Both the position numbers and the translations under genes were made by a program. Shown here one piece after another: positions 1 to 7,096 of a stretch of 25,137 nt of DNA. The notes beneath the pieces were generated by a model, which was not told where the DNA came from, ran no database searches, and saw only the letters and a list, made by a program, of their open reading frames with translations. Source of the DNA: an uncultured Clostridium sp. (GTDB lineage: Bacteria > Bacillota > Clostridia > Clostridiales > Clostridiaceae); assembly GCA_934746015.1 (NCBI GenBank), contig CAKVEW010000043.1:1-25137 (forward strand), given 5' to 3'. Position 1 is the stretch's first letter; every line of letters starts with the position of its first letter.

Positions 1-69
1 TAACATTTTAATCACCTAAAAATATTTTACAATAAAAACGAAAGAGTGTCGACTTTGTCGACACTCTGA
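1..69 (-). repeat. Left copy of a 69-bp exact inverted repeat, probable end of a mobile element
   Basis: Bases 1-69 are the exact reverse complement of 25062-25130. Read leftwards, the repeat holds a strong hairpin (43-67), a T-rich tract, an AGGTGAT ribosome binding site and the first two codons of an outward gene (ATG at 6-4). Identity stops at base 70, directly at the terminator-like stem that follows the Nudix gene. A shared terminator alone would not keep the spacer, ribosome binding site and start codon identical, so this is best read as the end of a repeated element. Its type is unknown because the element lies outside the window. Confidence 0.85.
30..67 (-). terminator. Rho-independent terminator inside the left repeat
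   Basis: An 11-bp perfect stem (43-53 with 57-67) built on AGAGTGTCGAC closes a 3-nt loop. On the minus strand it is followed by TTTCGTTTTTATT. It would stop leftward transcription leaving the Nudix gene before the outward gene of the repeated element. Confidence 0.8.
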
Positions 70-90
70 GAAGCTGTATAAACAGCTTCT
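69..90 (-). terminator. Terminator stem of the Nudix gene, T tract missing
   Basis: A 22-nt hairpin (AGAAGCTG at 69-76, CAGCTTCT at 83-90) starts directly after the Nudix stop codon. Other hairpins of this type in the window are followed by a T run. Here the minus strand instead passes straight into the 69-bp repeat. I infer that the repeat was inserted at the junction of stem and T tract. Confidence 0.55.
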
Positions 91-705
91 TTATACTTTT
101 TTTATATAATTCAGAAAATTCTCTAAAATTAGAGCAGTCATTCCCCATATCGTATATTCTTCATAGTTATAAAATAAAGACTTATATAATCCTTCTTTAA
201 ATTTATAATTTTCTCCATCCTTTATTAAATGATAAGGGAAATCTTCATTTCTTTGAACATTAATTTTACTTATATCTTTTACAGTATTTATTTTCATCAA
301 TTCATTAACTGAAGCTAAAAATATATGATCAACTTCATCTTTATTAATCATTATATTATTGTAATTTTTAATATATCCTAAGAATGGATGAACAATTAGT
401 CCATAGTGGGTAACTAATATATCTAAAGGGGTTACTATTTCAAAATCCTCTTCACTTAGCCCTAATTCCTCACAAACCTCTCTTATTACTGTTTCTTTTG
501 GATCCTCATTAGTTTCTATTTGTCCACCTGGTAAAGATATATCCCCTGGCTGGTTTCTCATATGCATAGCTCTTACTTGAAAAACTATTTTTGTTTTTTC
601 TTCTATGTCTACAAGTAATATTGCAACTGATGCTCTTTTCATATCACTCCAGCCATTAATATATGGACTATAATTACTATATTTTTCAATTATTTTATCT
701 AACAT
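91..705 (-). CDS. Nudix hydrolase, CoA pyrophosphatase (NudL)-like
   Basis: A 204-residue protein with a complete Nudix box at residues 61-83 (G61, E67, R75-E76, E79-E80, G82), the signature of Mg-dependent hydrolases that cleave nucleoside diphosphates linked to another group. The segment just before it (about 48-61, RNQPGDISLPGG) resembles the CoA diphosphatase branch (NudL/YeaB/UPF0035), whose members cut CoA to phosphopantetheine and 3',5'-ADP. The substrate is inferred from this resemblance only. The start has AAGGAAG upstream at good spacing. The gene is the last leftward gene before the window edge and is followed at once by a hairpin that abuts the 69-bp repeat. Nudix family is certain; CoA specificity is moderate. 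Confidence 0.88.
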   Translation of the reverse strand: MLDKIIEKYSNYSPYINGWSDMKRASVAILLVDIEEKTKIVFQVRAMHMRNQPGDISLPGGQIETNEDPKETVIREVCEELGLSEEDFEIVTPLDILVTHYGLIVHPFLGYIKNYNNIMINKDEVDHIFLASVNELMKINTVKDISKINVQRNEDFPYHLIKDGENYKFKEGLYKSLFYNYEEYTIWGMTALILENFLNYIKKV

Positions 706-720
706 ATCTTTCTTCCTTAA

Positions 721-761
721 ATTATAATAAAGCCTCCCTAGTAAATAAATTCTATGGAGGC
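721..761 (-). terminator. Probable terminator after the small conserved gene
   Basis: GCCTCC (732-737) pairs with GGAGGC (56 and on, 756-761) around an AT-rich loop, with TTTATTATAATTT following on the minus strand. It lies between the end of the 774-1001 gene and the Nudix start. Confidence 0.55.
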
Positions 762-773
762 ATAAGTATACTT

Positions 774-1001
774 CTATTCTTCTACAATTTTATTAATAAT
801 CTCTACTCTTTCATCTCCTAAGTAAGGATATAATTTTAAAGAAATTTTTCCATCTCTATAAACTCTGTCCCCATTAGCAGAAACTATTTTTTTTACTCTT
901 TCCTTTAGTTCATCATAACTTATTAAAAACTCTAAATAATTATCTACTAAGTCCTTTAAACAAGTTGCTAATTCTTTTGGATTTCTATATACAGTTCTCA
1001 T
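774..1001 (-). CDS. Small conserved clostridial protein, possibly TIGR04540 family
   Basis: About 75 residues, beginning MRTVYRNPKEL. An upstream ATG two codons earlier directly touches the AAGGAG motif (no spacing), so the ATG at 1001, six bases from AAGGAG, is the better start. The protein is soluble, charged, and has a basic KERVKKIV segment near the middle. It resembles the short TIGR04540-type proteins of clostridia, which have no known function; that match is from memory and is not secure. It seems to be transcribed alone, with a terminator-like hairpin after it. Confidence 0.75.
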   Translation of the reverse strand: MRTVYRNPKELATCLKDLVDNYLEFLISYDELKERVKKIVSANGDRVYRDGKISLKLYPYLGDERVEIINKIVEE

Positions 1002-1110
1002 ATGCATCTCCTTGTGTATTAAATATAATTATAAAAATATTATAATGTTAAATTCGTATTTTTTCTAGTATAATTTTAAACTCCTATAAAACTCATCTTC
1101 ATAATAATAT

Positions 1111-1803
1111 TTATTTAATTTTCATTATATTAACACCATTTTTTTTAAGCCACTTTTCAGCTTCTTTATAATTTCTATCACAGTTTTCTACTAAATTCCA
1201 GAAATTCTTTGAGTGATTCATATGTTTTAAGTGACATAGTTCATGTACTATTATATAATCCATGACATAATAAGGCATTAATACAAGCCTCCAATTTAAA
1301 CGAATTTCTTTATTGCTATTACAGCTTCCCCATCTAGCCTTTTGGTTTTTAATTATAGTTTTTGATGGAAATAAAGAAAATTTCTTTTCTAATTCATTTA
1401 CCCTTTTTTTTATAATAATATTTGCTTGTACTTTATACCAACTTGATAATATTCCTTCTATGTGGCTAGCTTCTAGATTTTTAGTTTTTATGGTTATTAT
1501 ATCTTTTTCTAGATAAATATAATCACTATCAGAAAGTTCTATTTTTGAGTTAAATTCACTACCTAAAAAATATATTTTGTTGTAATTACTATTAATATAA
1601 CTTTTTTCTACTTTATTAATATTAGTTATTATCCATTTTTTCTTACTTATTAATATTCTTTCTATATATTCTATACTTATATCCATTGGAGCATATACCG
1701 TTAATTCTCCTTCTGAATTTAATTTCATAGATAAATTTTTTTTATTTTTAAATATCAAGTTATAATTAATTATATTACCATTTATCACAATATTTCTTTT
1801 CAT
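1111..1803 (-). CDS. YgjP/DUF45-type zinc metallopeptidase-like protein
   Basis: A 230-residue protein with the family's two hallmarks: RWGSC at 157-161 and the zinc-binding HELCH at 187-191, followed by further His residues (H194, H197) before a Trp-rich C-terminus. This is the SprT-like M48-related domain seen in E. coli YgjP, a predicted metal-dependent hydrolase whose substrate is not established. Length fits the family. Its ATG overlaps the TGA of the upstream MFS gene by 4 bp (ATGA), so the two are probably translationally coupled. There is no signal peptide or membrane segment, so the protein is cytoplasmic. Confidence 0.87.
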   Translation of the reverse strand: MKRNIVINGNIINYNLIFKNKKNLSMKLNSEGELTVYAPMDISIEYIERILISKKKWIITNINKVEKSYINSNYNKIYFLGSEFNSKIELSDSDYIYLEKDIITIKTKNLEASHIEGILSSWYKVQANIIIKKRVNELEKKFSLFPSKTIIKNQKARWGSCNSNKEIRLNWRLVLMPYYVMDYIIVHELCHLKHMNHSKNFWNLVENCDRNYKEAEKWLKKNGVNIMKIK

Positions 1804-2963
1804 TTAGTTGCCCCTTTTTGTATCCTTTTAGGATTAGGCAAGAAAATAAATAAAATAAATACAGAAGCTAATATTAGTATAAATCCTAAAAAGTACATTT
1901 CAAAATATCCATAAGTACTTTGAACAAAACTATATATTGATGGATAAATAAAATTTGAACCACCAGTACTTAAAACTGATAATACCGCAAATGAAGTTGC
2001 TATTAACTCATCATTTAAAATATCCCTCAAATATTTAAATAGAAAGCTTAAATATAAACCATACATAATACCATGTAATTGATCTCCTAAAACTATTAAT
2101 ACGACATTTCCTGATGAAAACATTAGTATCTTAATAGCAGCTATAGACAAAGCAATAGTTAAACACTTTTTACTATTTGAATCACTTAAATATTTTGAAA
2201 TTATCATAAAAGAAAAGAACTCTATAACTACTCTAAAGCTAATAGAGCCACTATATATTTCATTAGCTTTATTCACATCTCCAACTATGTCTACTAAATA
2301 AGAAGAATAAGCAAAATCTAATCCCATATAACTTCCCATTCCTAAAAAAACAACGATAATTAGAAAAATTATGTTTCTATTTTTAAATAAATCAATAAAT
2401 TCTACTTTATTATGATTTTCTTTAACATCTACATTTCCTCTAAAATTAAATAATATTACTCCCATCATTGTAGCAATCATAATTAAAGCTATAATATGAA
2501 GAATTCTAAATCCAAATTTATTAATTATAATTCCTGAAATAAACACTATTATTGCATATCCTATAGATCCCCATTTCCTTATATCAGAAAATTCATATCT
2601 ACTTTTTATACATAATTCCTCAATATAAACTTCAAAAATCCCTGCTAAGGACCCTAAAACTGCTCCATAAATAGGGGCATATATTATAGTTAAATCTTTA
2701 TTTATTAGCATAAGTCCAATTATAGCTATAAGAACAAGTACTAAATATCCCAAAATAAACCTATTTTTATTATTAGATTTTGAAAATTTATTTGTTAATA
2801 TAGGTTGAGAAACTAATGTAAATAAAGCTCCAATTGAAACTACTCTCCCAACTTCAGTAAGATTAAGACCTACTTCTTGATTTAAATAGGGAAAATAGAA
2901 TGTTGTCAAGATACTAAAAACTCCAAAAGTTAAAAAAGTAGTTATACCATAATACTTTTTCAT
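1800..2963 (-). CDS. MFS transporter, LacY/PPP-like branch
   Basis: A 387-residue, strongly hydrophobic protein with about 12 predicted membrane spans in two halves. A charged stretch (IRKWGSIGYA, about 130-139) resembles the oligosaccharide, nucleoside and 3-phenylpropionate symporters (MFS_1_like) rather than drug exporters. The substrate cannot be read from the sequence. GGAGGG lies 8 bases before the ATG. It is first in a two-gene operon with the overlapping YgjP-like peptidase gene. Confidence 0.82.
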   Translation of the reverse strand: MKKYYGITTFLTFGVFSILTTFYFPYLNQEVGLNLTEVGRVVSIGALFTLVSQPILTNKFSKSNNKNRFILGYLVLVLIAIIGLMLINKDLTIIYAPIYGAVLGSLAGIFEVYIEELCIKSRYEFSDIRKWGSIGYAIIVFISGIIINKFGFRILHIIALIMIATMMGVILFNFRGNVDVKENHNKVEFIDLFKNRNIIFLIIVVFLGMGSYMGLDFAYSSYLVDIVGDVNKANEIYSGSISFRVVIEFFSFMIISKYLSDSNSKKCLTIALSIAAIKILMFSSGNVVLIVLGDQLHGIMYGLYLSFLFKYLRDILNDELIATSFAVLSVLSTGGSNFIYPSIYSFVQSTYGYFEMYFLGFILILASVFILFIFLPNPKRIQKGATK

Positions 2964-3009
2964 TAGTATTACCCTCCATAAATGTTATTTATTATATATT
3001 ATAATAATT

Positions 3010-3045
3010 TTATTAAATATAAAAGGCTATCTTTAAAGATAGCCT
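3010..3045 (-). terminator. Rho-independent terminator of the superoxide reductase gene
   Basis: A perfect 22-nt palindrome (3024-3045, AGGCTATCTTT/AAAGATAGCCT) is followed on the minus strand by TTTATATTT. It lies 16 bases after the stop codon of the desulfoferrodoxin gene. Confidence 0.85.
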
Positions 3046-3061
3046 AATAATTTTACTTCTT

Positions 3062-3442
3062 TTACTTATTGCTCCACAAACCATGTAGATTACAGTATTC
3101 TCTAACTCTCTCTACATCTCCTTTAACTTTAAAAGTAGCAACTGGTTTTTCTCCTGCATTTAAGTGTTTTCTTAAAACTTGTCCATCTTTTGTTATTACT
3201 TCTATCCATTGAATAAAGTGTTCTTGTAACATAGGATGTTCAACTGATCCAACTTGAATATGAAGTTCACCATCTTTTTCTTCTGCTACTGGAATATGTT
3301 TTTCTACTGCTGCATCAACTGTATTTTCAGTTAATAATGTCATTGGCTTACCACAGCATGACAAAGTACCTCCACCAACATTTAACACCTCTACAATATT
3401 ACCACAAATGTCGCATTTGTAAACTTGTAATTTTTCTAACAT
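3062..3442 (-). CDS. dfx: Desulfoferrodoxin (class I superoxide reductase)
   Basis: Reduces superoxide to hydrogen peroxide without making O2, in the cytoplasm of anaerobes, using electrons from rubredoxin-like donors. Both iron centres are present. Centre I ligands are C10, C13, C29 and C30 (desulforedoxin-like N-terminal domain). Centre II has the EKHIP loop (H49), H69, H75, and C117/H120 in the C-terminal YCNLHG motif. The 126-residue length is typical. A GTG three codons upstream overlaps GGAG, so the ATG at 3442 is taken as start. The gene has its own promoter and terminator, so it is monocistronic. An AT-rich PerR-like sequence overlaps the -10 box, which would fit oxidative-stress control but is weak evidence. 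Confidence 0.95.
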   Translation of the reverse strand: MLEKLQVYKCDICGNIVEVLNVGGGTLSCCGKPMTLLTENTVDAAVEKHIPVAEEKDGELHIQVGSVEHPMLQEHFIQWIEVITKDGQVLRKHLNAGEKPVATFKVKGDVERVREYCNLHGLWSNK

Positions 3443-3481
3443 ATAAATCACTCCTTAATAATAATTATTATTATATATATT

Positions 3482-3518
3482 ATATATTTATTATAATACT
3501 TTTATTTTTTCTTTACAA
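3482..3518 (-). promoter_or_regulatory. Sigma-A promoter of dfx with possible PerR-like box
   Basis: On the minus strand TTGTAA (3518-3513) is followed after 17 bases by a perfect TATAAT (3495-3490). The sequence at 3496-3482 matches the PerR consensus TTATAATNATTATAA at 12 of 14 defined positions, but in such AT-rich DNA this can arise by chance. Confidence 0.6.
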
Positions 3519-3525
3519 ATTTTTC

Positions 3526-3933
3526 TTATATCTTAATAGACTCTTTAGCTAAATTTCCAACATATTTATATTCATTTATTTCAAAATACTCAAAATTAAT
3601 ACTCATTTCTAAATTTTCTATAGATTTTATTAATTTTTTTGTAAGATTTTCTATTCTCTTAGGCATTTCAACATTTTCTTTATTTAAAAAATTTATTATC
3701 ATTAAATTTGTACTATAAATAGTTAAATCACTTATTTTTTCATATTTACTTATCTCATTAATTCCGTGTAAAATTCCATAAATATTAGCTTCTAATATAG
3801 TCCCCTTTCCTACATATTTAGAAAAAATATTTTCGTAACCAGTATCATTTAGAATTACTCCCCCTATTCCCATGCTACTTTCTGAATTTCTTGTTTCATT
3901 ACAGAATCCACTTACATAAAGTCTATATTTCAT
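3526..3933 (-). CDS. RNase H-fold protein, probably without nuclease activity
   Basis: A 135-residue protein whose layout follows RNase HI: an N-terminal strand LYVSGFC, the GIGGVI turn, a helix around EANIYGILHGI, a strand TIYSTN, and a C-terminal YVGNLAKESI helix. By-eye alignment with bacterial RNase HI-like proteins (motifs VDG, AE, TDS, ADELA) suggests all four metal-binding acids are replaced: VDG to VSG, AE to AN, TDS to YST, and the last Asp to Gly. The fold call is moderate and the loss of activity is inference. GGAGGA precedes the ATG. It lies upstream of dfx, but dfx has its own promoter in the 75-bp gap. Confidence 0.7.
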   Translation of the reverse strand: MKYRLYVSGFCNETRNSESSMGIGGVILNDTGYENIFSKYVGKGTILEANIYGILHGINEISKYEKISDLTIYSTNLMIINFLNKENVEMPKRIENLTKKLIKSIENLEMSINFEYFEINEYKYVGNLAKESIKI

Positions 3934-4061
3934 AATTCCTCCATTTATAAACTTATACTTTATAGATTATTCTAGAAAATTATTTATTATTCTATGATTT
4001 ATTTGATTTTCTTCTAATTATCTTTATACTTATAATAAATAATATTTTGAAGGAGATAAAA

Positions 4062-4922
4062 ATGAGTATATTTAAACATAATGATACAATAGGATTAATA
4101 TCTTGCTCAAATGGTCTAAATGAAGATATGCAAGAAAAAATTGAAAATTTAGTAACTATTTTAAATTCAATTAATCTTAATGTTATTATTTCTAAATCTT
4201 TATATAGAAACTTAGATGGTACAACAGTCTCTGCTGAATATAGAGCAAAGGAACTTATGGATTTTTATAATAATAAAAATATTAAAGGAATTTTTGATTT
4301 ATCAGGTGGAGATTTGTGTAATGAAATCTTAGATTATTTAATTTACAGTGATATAAGAAATTCTAAAAAGCCTTTTATAGGCTATAGTGATTTAACTGTT
4401 TTAATAAATGCTTTATATGAAAGAACAAATATAACAAATTTTAATTATCAATTAAGAAATCTAATAAGAGAAAATGCTAATGAACAAAAAGAATATTTTA
4501 TCAATAATTTTTTAAAAGAAGAGGATATGATTAATTCTCTTAATTATAACTTCATAAAAGGTGATTATATGGAAGGTAATATAATAGGTGGTAATATTCG
4601 TTGCTTTTTAAAACTAGCTGGTACTGAATATATGCCATCTTTTAAAAATAAAATCTTATTTTTAGAGGCTCTCAGTGGTGACATAAATAAAATTTCAACT
4701 TTTATAGCTCAATATAAACAAATTGGAGCATTTTCAAAAATTAATGGACTTATTCTTGGAACCTTTACCGAAATGGAAAAATCATATTCTGATATTGAAT
4801 TAAAAGATTACTTTTTAGAAAAATTAAAGGATTATAACTTTCCGATTGTTAAAACCTCTGAATTAGGTCATGCGTCTAATTCAAAAGCTATTCCTATTGG
4901 TAAAAATGTAATATTAAAATAG
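4062..4922 (+). CDS. LD-carboxypeptidase family protein (peptidase S66, LdcA/MccF-like)
   Basis: A 286-residue protein of the S66 serine peptidase family, whose members cleave the L,D bond of muropeptide tetrapeptides during wall recycling (LdcA) or inactivate microcin C-type peptide nucleotides (MccF). The nucleophile motif GYSD is at about 111-114. The expected glutamate lies in LFLEALSGD, and the histidine in LGHASNSKAIPIG near the C-terminus. A TTG five codons upstream would overlap the AAGGAG site, so the ATG at 4062 is chosen. No signal peptide is seen, so the enzyme is cytoplasmic. It stands alone, diverging from the RNase H-like gene. LdcA and MccF functions cannot be separated by eye. 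Confidence 0.87.
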   Translation: MSIFKHNDTIGLISCSNGLNEDMQEKIENLVTILNSINLNVIISKSLYRNLDGTTVSAEYRAKELMDFYNNKNIKGIFDLSGGDLCNEILDYLIYSDIRNSKKPFIGYSDLTVLINALYERTNITNFNYQLRNLIRENANEQKEYFINNFLKEEDMINSLNYNFIKGDYMEGNIIGGNIRCFLKLAGTEYMPSFKNKILFLEALSGDINKISTFIAQYKQIGAFSKINGLILGTFTEMEKSYSDIELKDYFLEKLKDYNFPIVKTSELGHASNSKAIPIGKNVILK

Positions 4923-5023
4923 TAATACCTTTCAATTCTTGAAATAATAATTTATTAAAGTTATAATTTAAGTTGTAATATAATACTAAATAGTTATTAT
5001 AATTTTTATATAGAGGTGAACTT

Positions 5024-5461
5024 ATGTTAAAAGAAGAACTAAAAAAGAATGAAATTTCAGCTATGAAAGCTAGAGAAAAACAAACTGTAAGTGTATTAAG
5101 ATTAGTTAATTCTGAAATTAAGGCATATGAAGTTAATGAGAGAAAAGATATTACTGATGAAGTTGTTATTAAAATAATCGAGAAACAAATAAAACAATTA
5201 AAAGAAGCACTTCAATATGCTATTCAACTTAATGATGAAGAAAAAATACAAGAAGGTAATTTTGCTATTAATTTACTTACACCTTATCTGCCAGCTCAAT
5301 TAAGTGAAGAAGAGGTTAAATCTATGCTTAATGAAATAATTACTAATGGAAATTATGGAGCATCTGATATGGGTAAGATAATGAAAGAAATAATGCCAAA
5401 AGTAAATGGGAAATTTGATAGATCTAAAATAAATCCTATGGTAAAAGAATTGCTTAAATAA
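5024..5461 (+). CDS. yqeY: GatB/YqeY domain protein
   Basis: A 145-residue, helical, charged protein of the YqeY family, related to the C-terminal tail of the amidotransferase subunit GatB. Family features seen are the N-terminal LKxAMKAREK-like segment with VLRLVNSEIK, the LPAQLSEEE motif, and the C-terminal GAxDMGKxMK and VKGKxD-like stretches. Its exact role is unknown; a tRNA-linked role is assumed from the GatB relation. GAGGTGA lies upstream of the ATG. It is a single gene closed by a good terminator. AT-rich TTGTAA and TATAAT boxes upstream are 19 bases apart, too wide to be sure of. Confidence 0.93.
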   Translation: MLKEELKKNEISAMKAREKQTVSVLRLVNSEIKAYEVNERKDITDEVVIKIIEKQIKQLKEALQYAIQLNDEEKIQEGNFAINLLTPYLPAQLSEEEVKSMLNEIITNGNYGASDMGKIMKEIMPKVNGKFDRSKINPMVKELLK

Positions 5462-5490
5462 AAAAATCCTCCTTAATTGGAGGTTTTTTT
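5461..5490 (+). terminator. Rho-independent terminator of yqeY
   Basis: CCTCC (5468-5472), a TTAATT loop and GGAGG (5479-5483) are followed by eight T. The A run before the stem may let it also work leftwards for the convergent DMT exporter gene. Confidence 0.85.
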
Positions 5491-5507
5491 TATTTAAATT
5501 ATTCAAA

Positions 5508-6389
5508 TTATTTTTTTATTACTGCTACCTTATCTAATTTTTTATTATATATAAACATATATAAGGAAGCTGCAAAAATTATTCCATATCCAATGAAACT
5601 CAAAGTATCAGGTAATACTCCAAAAATAATAAAGCTAATTATAGCGGAAAAAATTATATTTGAATAATCAAATATTGAAATTTCTTTAGCCGGTGCGTAT
5701 TTATAAGCTATAGTAATTCCAAATTGCCCAATACTAGCAAATACACCTGCCAAAAGTAAATATATTAATTGAGCCATAGTCATAGGCTTATATACAGCTA
5801 ACATAAATGGTAAAATTACAATTAATGAAAATAGTGAAAAATAGAAAACAATAGTATAATGTTTTTCCTTATTCCCTAAAGTCCTAAGACAAGTATAAGC
5901 ACCTGCTGCAAAGATGGCTCCTAAAATGCCGATTATAAATGGGAAAATATCAATATTAAATGTTGGTTTAATAATAAATAGAACACCTATGAATGCAATA
6001 AAAATTGATATTATTTGTTTTAAATTTATTTTTTCTCCAAGAAATAAAGCAGAAAAAATAATCACAAAAAATGGACTTAATTTATTTAACATATTAGCAT
6101 CTGAAAGTATTAACCTATCTATAGAATAATAGTTTAAAACTATTCCAATAGTACCTAAGGTAGATCTTAGTATTAATAATTTTTGACTATCCTTTTTACC
6201 AAAAAAGCTATCCTTATTTTTAATAATAAACATTAATGCAATTATACAAGAAACTAAATTTCTAAAAAATGTTTTCTGAAAAGATGGTAAATCTCCAGCT
6301 AGTTTAACAAAAGCAGACATACCTGCAAATCCAAATGCAGAAAAAGTTATAAATATAATACCTTTAACTCTATCACTTAAATTATTCAT
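5508..6389 (-). CDS. DMT-superfamily transporter with two EamA domains
   Basis: A 293-residue protein with about ten hydrophobic spans arranged as two EamA repeats, typical of small-metabolite exporters of the inner membrane. The first repeat has the FRNLVS segment after span 2 and the LSPFFVIIFSALFLGE motif. The second has the matching YSNIIFSAIISFIIFG region. The substrate is not readable. The ATG at 6389 is seven bases after AAGGAG; an in-frame ATG ten codons upstream lacks such a site. It converges on yqeY, and no separate terminator is evident besides the shared hairpin. Confidence 0.88.
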   Translation of the reverse strand: MNNLSDRVKGIIFITFSAFGFAGMSAFVKLAGDLPSFQKTFFRNLVSCIIALMFIIKNKDSFFGKKDSQKLLILRSTLGTIGIVLNYYSIDRLILSDANMLNKLSPFFVIIFSALFLGEKINLKQIISIFIAFIGVLFIIKPTFNIDIFPFIIGILGAIFAAGAYTCLRTLGNKEKHYTIVFYFSLFSLIVILPFMLAVYKPMTMAQLIYLLLAGVFASIGQFGITIAYKYAPAKEISIFDYSNIIFSAIISFIIFGVLPDTLSFIGYGIIFAASLYMFIYNKKLDKVAVIKK

Positions 6390-6440
6390 TTTATCACTCC
6401 TTACTTTTATATAATACATATAAAATAAATAAATATCAAA

Positions 6441-6468
6441 AAAACCTTAGAGGTATCTCTAAGGTTTT
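6441..6468 (-). terminator. Rho-independent terminator of the DUF1450-like gene
   Basis: A 12-bp perfect stem (AAAACCTTAGAG at 6441-6452 with 6457-6468) and a 4-nt loop, followed on the minus strand by a T run. It starts just past the stop codon at 6474. Confidence 0.88.
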
Positions 6469-6473
6469 CTTAG

Positions 6474-6665
6474 TTATTCTTCAACTTTCTTTATAAATTC
6501 CTCTTCTGTTTCTGTTTCAATATAATTGCCATTTGCATATCCTATTATCAATCCATCTCTTCCGCCACATTCACCTATGCAACCAACTTCAACATTTTCA
6601 CTCCCGAACTTTAATTCTAATTTATCTATATCTATTCCTGAGCAAACTGGACATACTGATATCAT
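6474..6665 (-). CDS. Small DUF1450-like Cys protein (YuzB-type)
   Basis: A 63-residue acidic protein with four cysteines: CPVC near the N-terminus and CIGEC at about 29-33, followed by a GLIIGYANGNYIETET segment and a C-terminal EEFIKKVEE helix. The order of these parts matches short YuzB/DUF1450 proteins, which resemble thioredoxin-like ferredoxins, so a bound iron-sulfur cluster or metal is possible. No function is established. AAAGGAG precedes the ATG, and the gene has its own promoter and terminator. Confidence 0.75.
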   Translation of the reverse strand: MISVCPVCSGIDIDKLELKFGSENVEVGCIGECGGRDGLIIGYANGNYIETETEEEFIKKVEE

Positions 6666-6703
6666 AATATTATTCTCCTTTTAATTGCTATTTATATAAA
6701 CTA

Positions 6704-6732
6704 ATTATATTAATAGTACTAATTATTCTCAA
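6704..6732 (-). promoter_or_regulatory. Sigma-A promoter of the DUF1450-like gene
   Basis: Minus-strand TTGAGA (6732-6727), 17 bases, then perfect TATAAT (6709-6704). It sits about 40 bases before the start codon. Confidence 0.6.
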
Positions 6733-7054
6733 ATCCCAATTTTATTAAATAGTTCTTATTTTCTCTTATTTCCTTTTATTTTCTTATTCTTATAGTTAGT
6801 TTCGCAAAATTACATTTTATAAAATTAAATTTTTATCAATAGTATTTAATAAAACTTTATCTAAATTTTTAACTACTATAATATCTCCTATTTTATAGCT
6901 ATATAGCATTTTTATTAAGATTTTGGTATCTTGTATTATTTTCCCCCTTAACCTCATATTCTTTTTTATTATACCTTTTATATACTCATATTTTAACAAA
7001 TTATTTGAAAAAAATATATGATATTAATACACATTTATTAAAATAAACAAAGAT
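6733..7054 (-). other. AT-rich intergenic stretch without a convincing gene
   Basis: This stretch between the DUF1450-like gene promoter and the ackA terminator carries only a weak 60-codon leftward frame (6817-6999). That frame starts with TTG and lacks a ribosome binding site, and its Lys/Ile-rich make-up is what random AT-rich DNA gives. I see no tRNA, riboswitch or clear hairpin here. Confidence 0.5.
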
Positions 7055-7081
7055 AAAGGCAGATTCAAAGAATCTGCCTTT
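7040..7081 (-). terminator. Rho-independent terminator of ackA
   Basis: An 11-bp stem (AAAGGCAGATT at 7055-7065 with 7071-7081) around CAAAG, followed on the minus strand by ATCTTTGTTTATTTT. It starts 15 bases after the ackA stop codon. Confidence 0.85.
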
Positions 7082-7096
7082 ATATAATATTTGTTT

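Noticed and set aside
1..90. A group IIC intron inserted after a terminator hairpin
   Set aside because: These introns do target terminator stems, but the element does not begin with the GTGYG-type intron start, and a gene start only about 60 bases inside is too close for an intron-encoded protein.
6817..6999. A 60-codon leftward frame in the gap before ackA
   Set aside because: It starts with TTG, has no ribosome binding site, and its Lys/Ile/Asn composition is what random AT-rich DNA gives.
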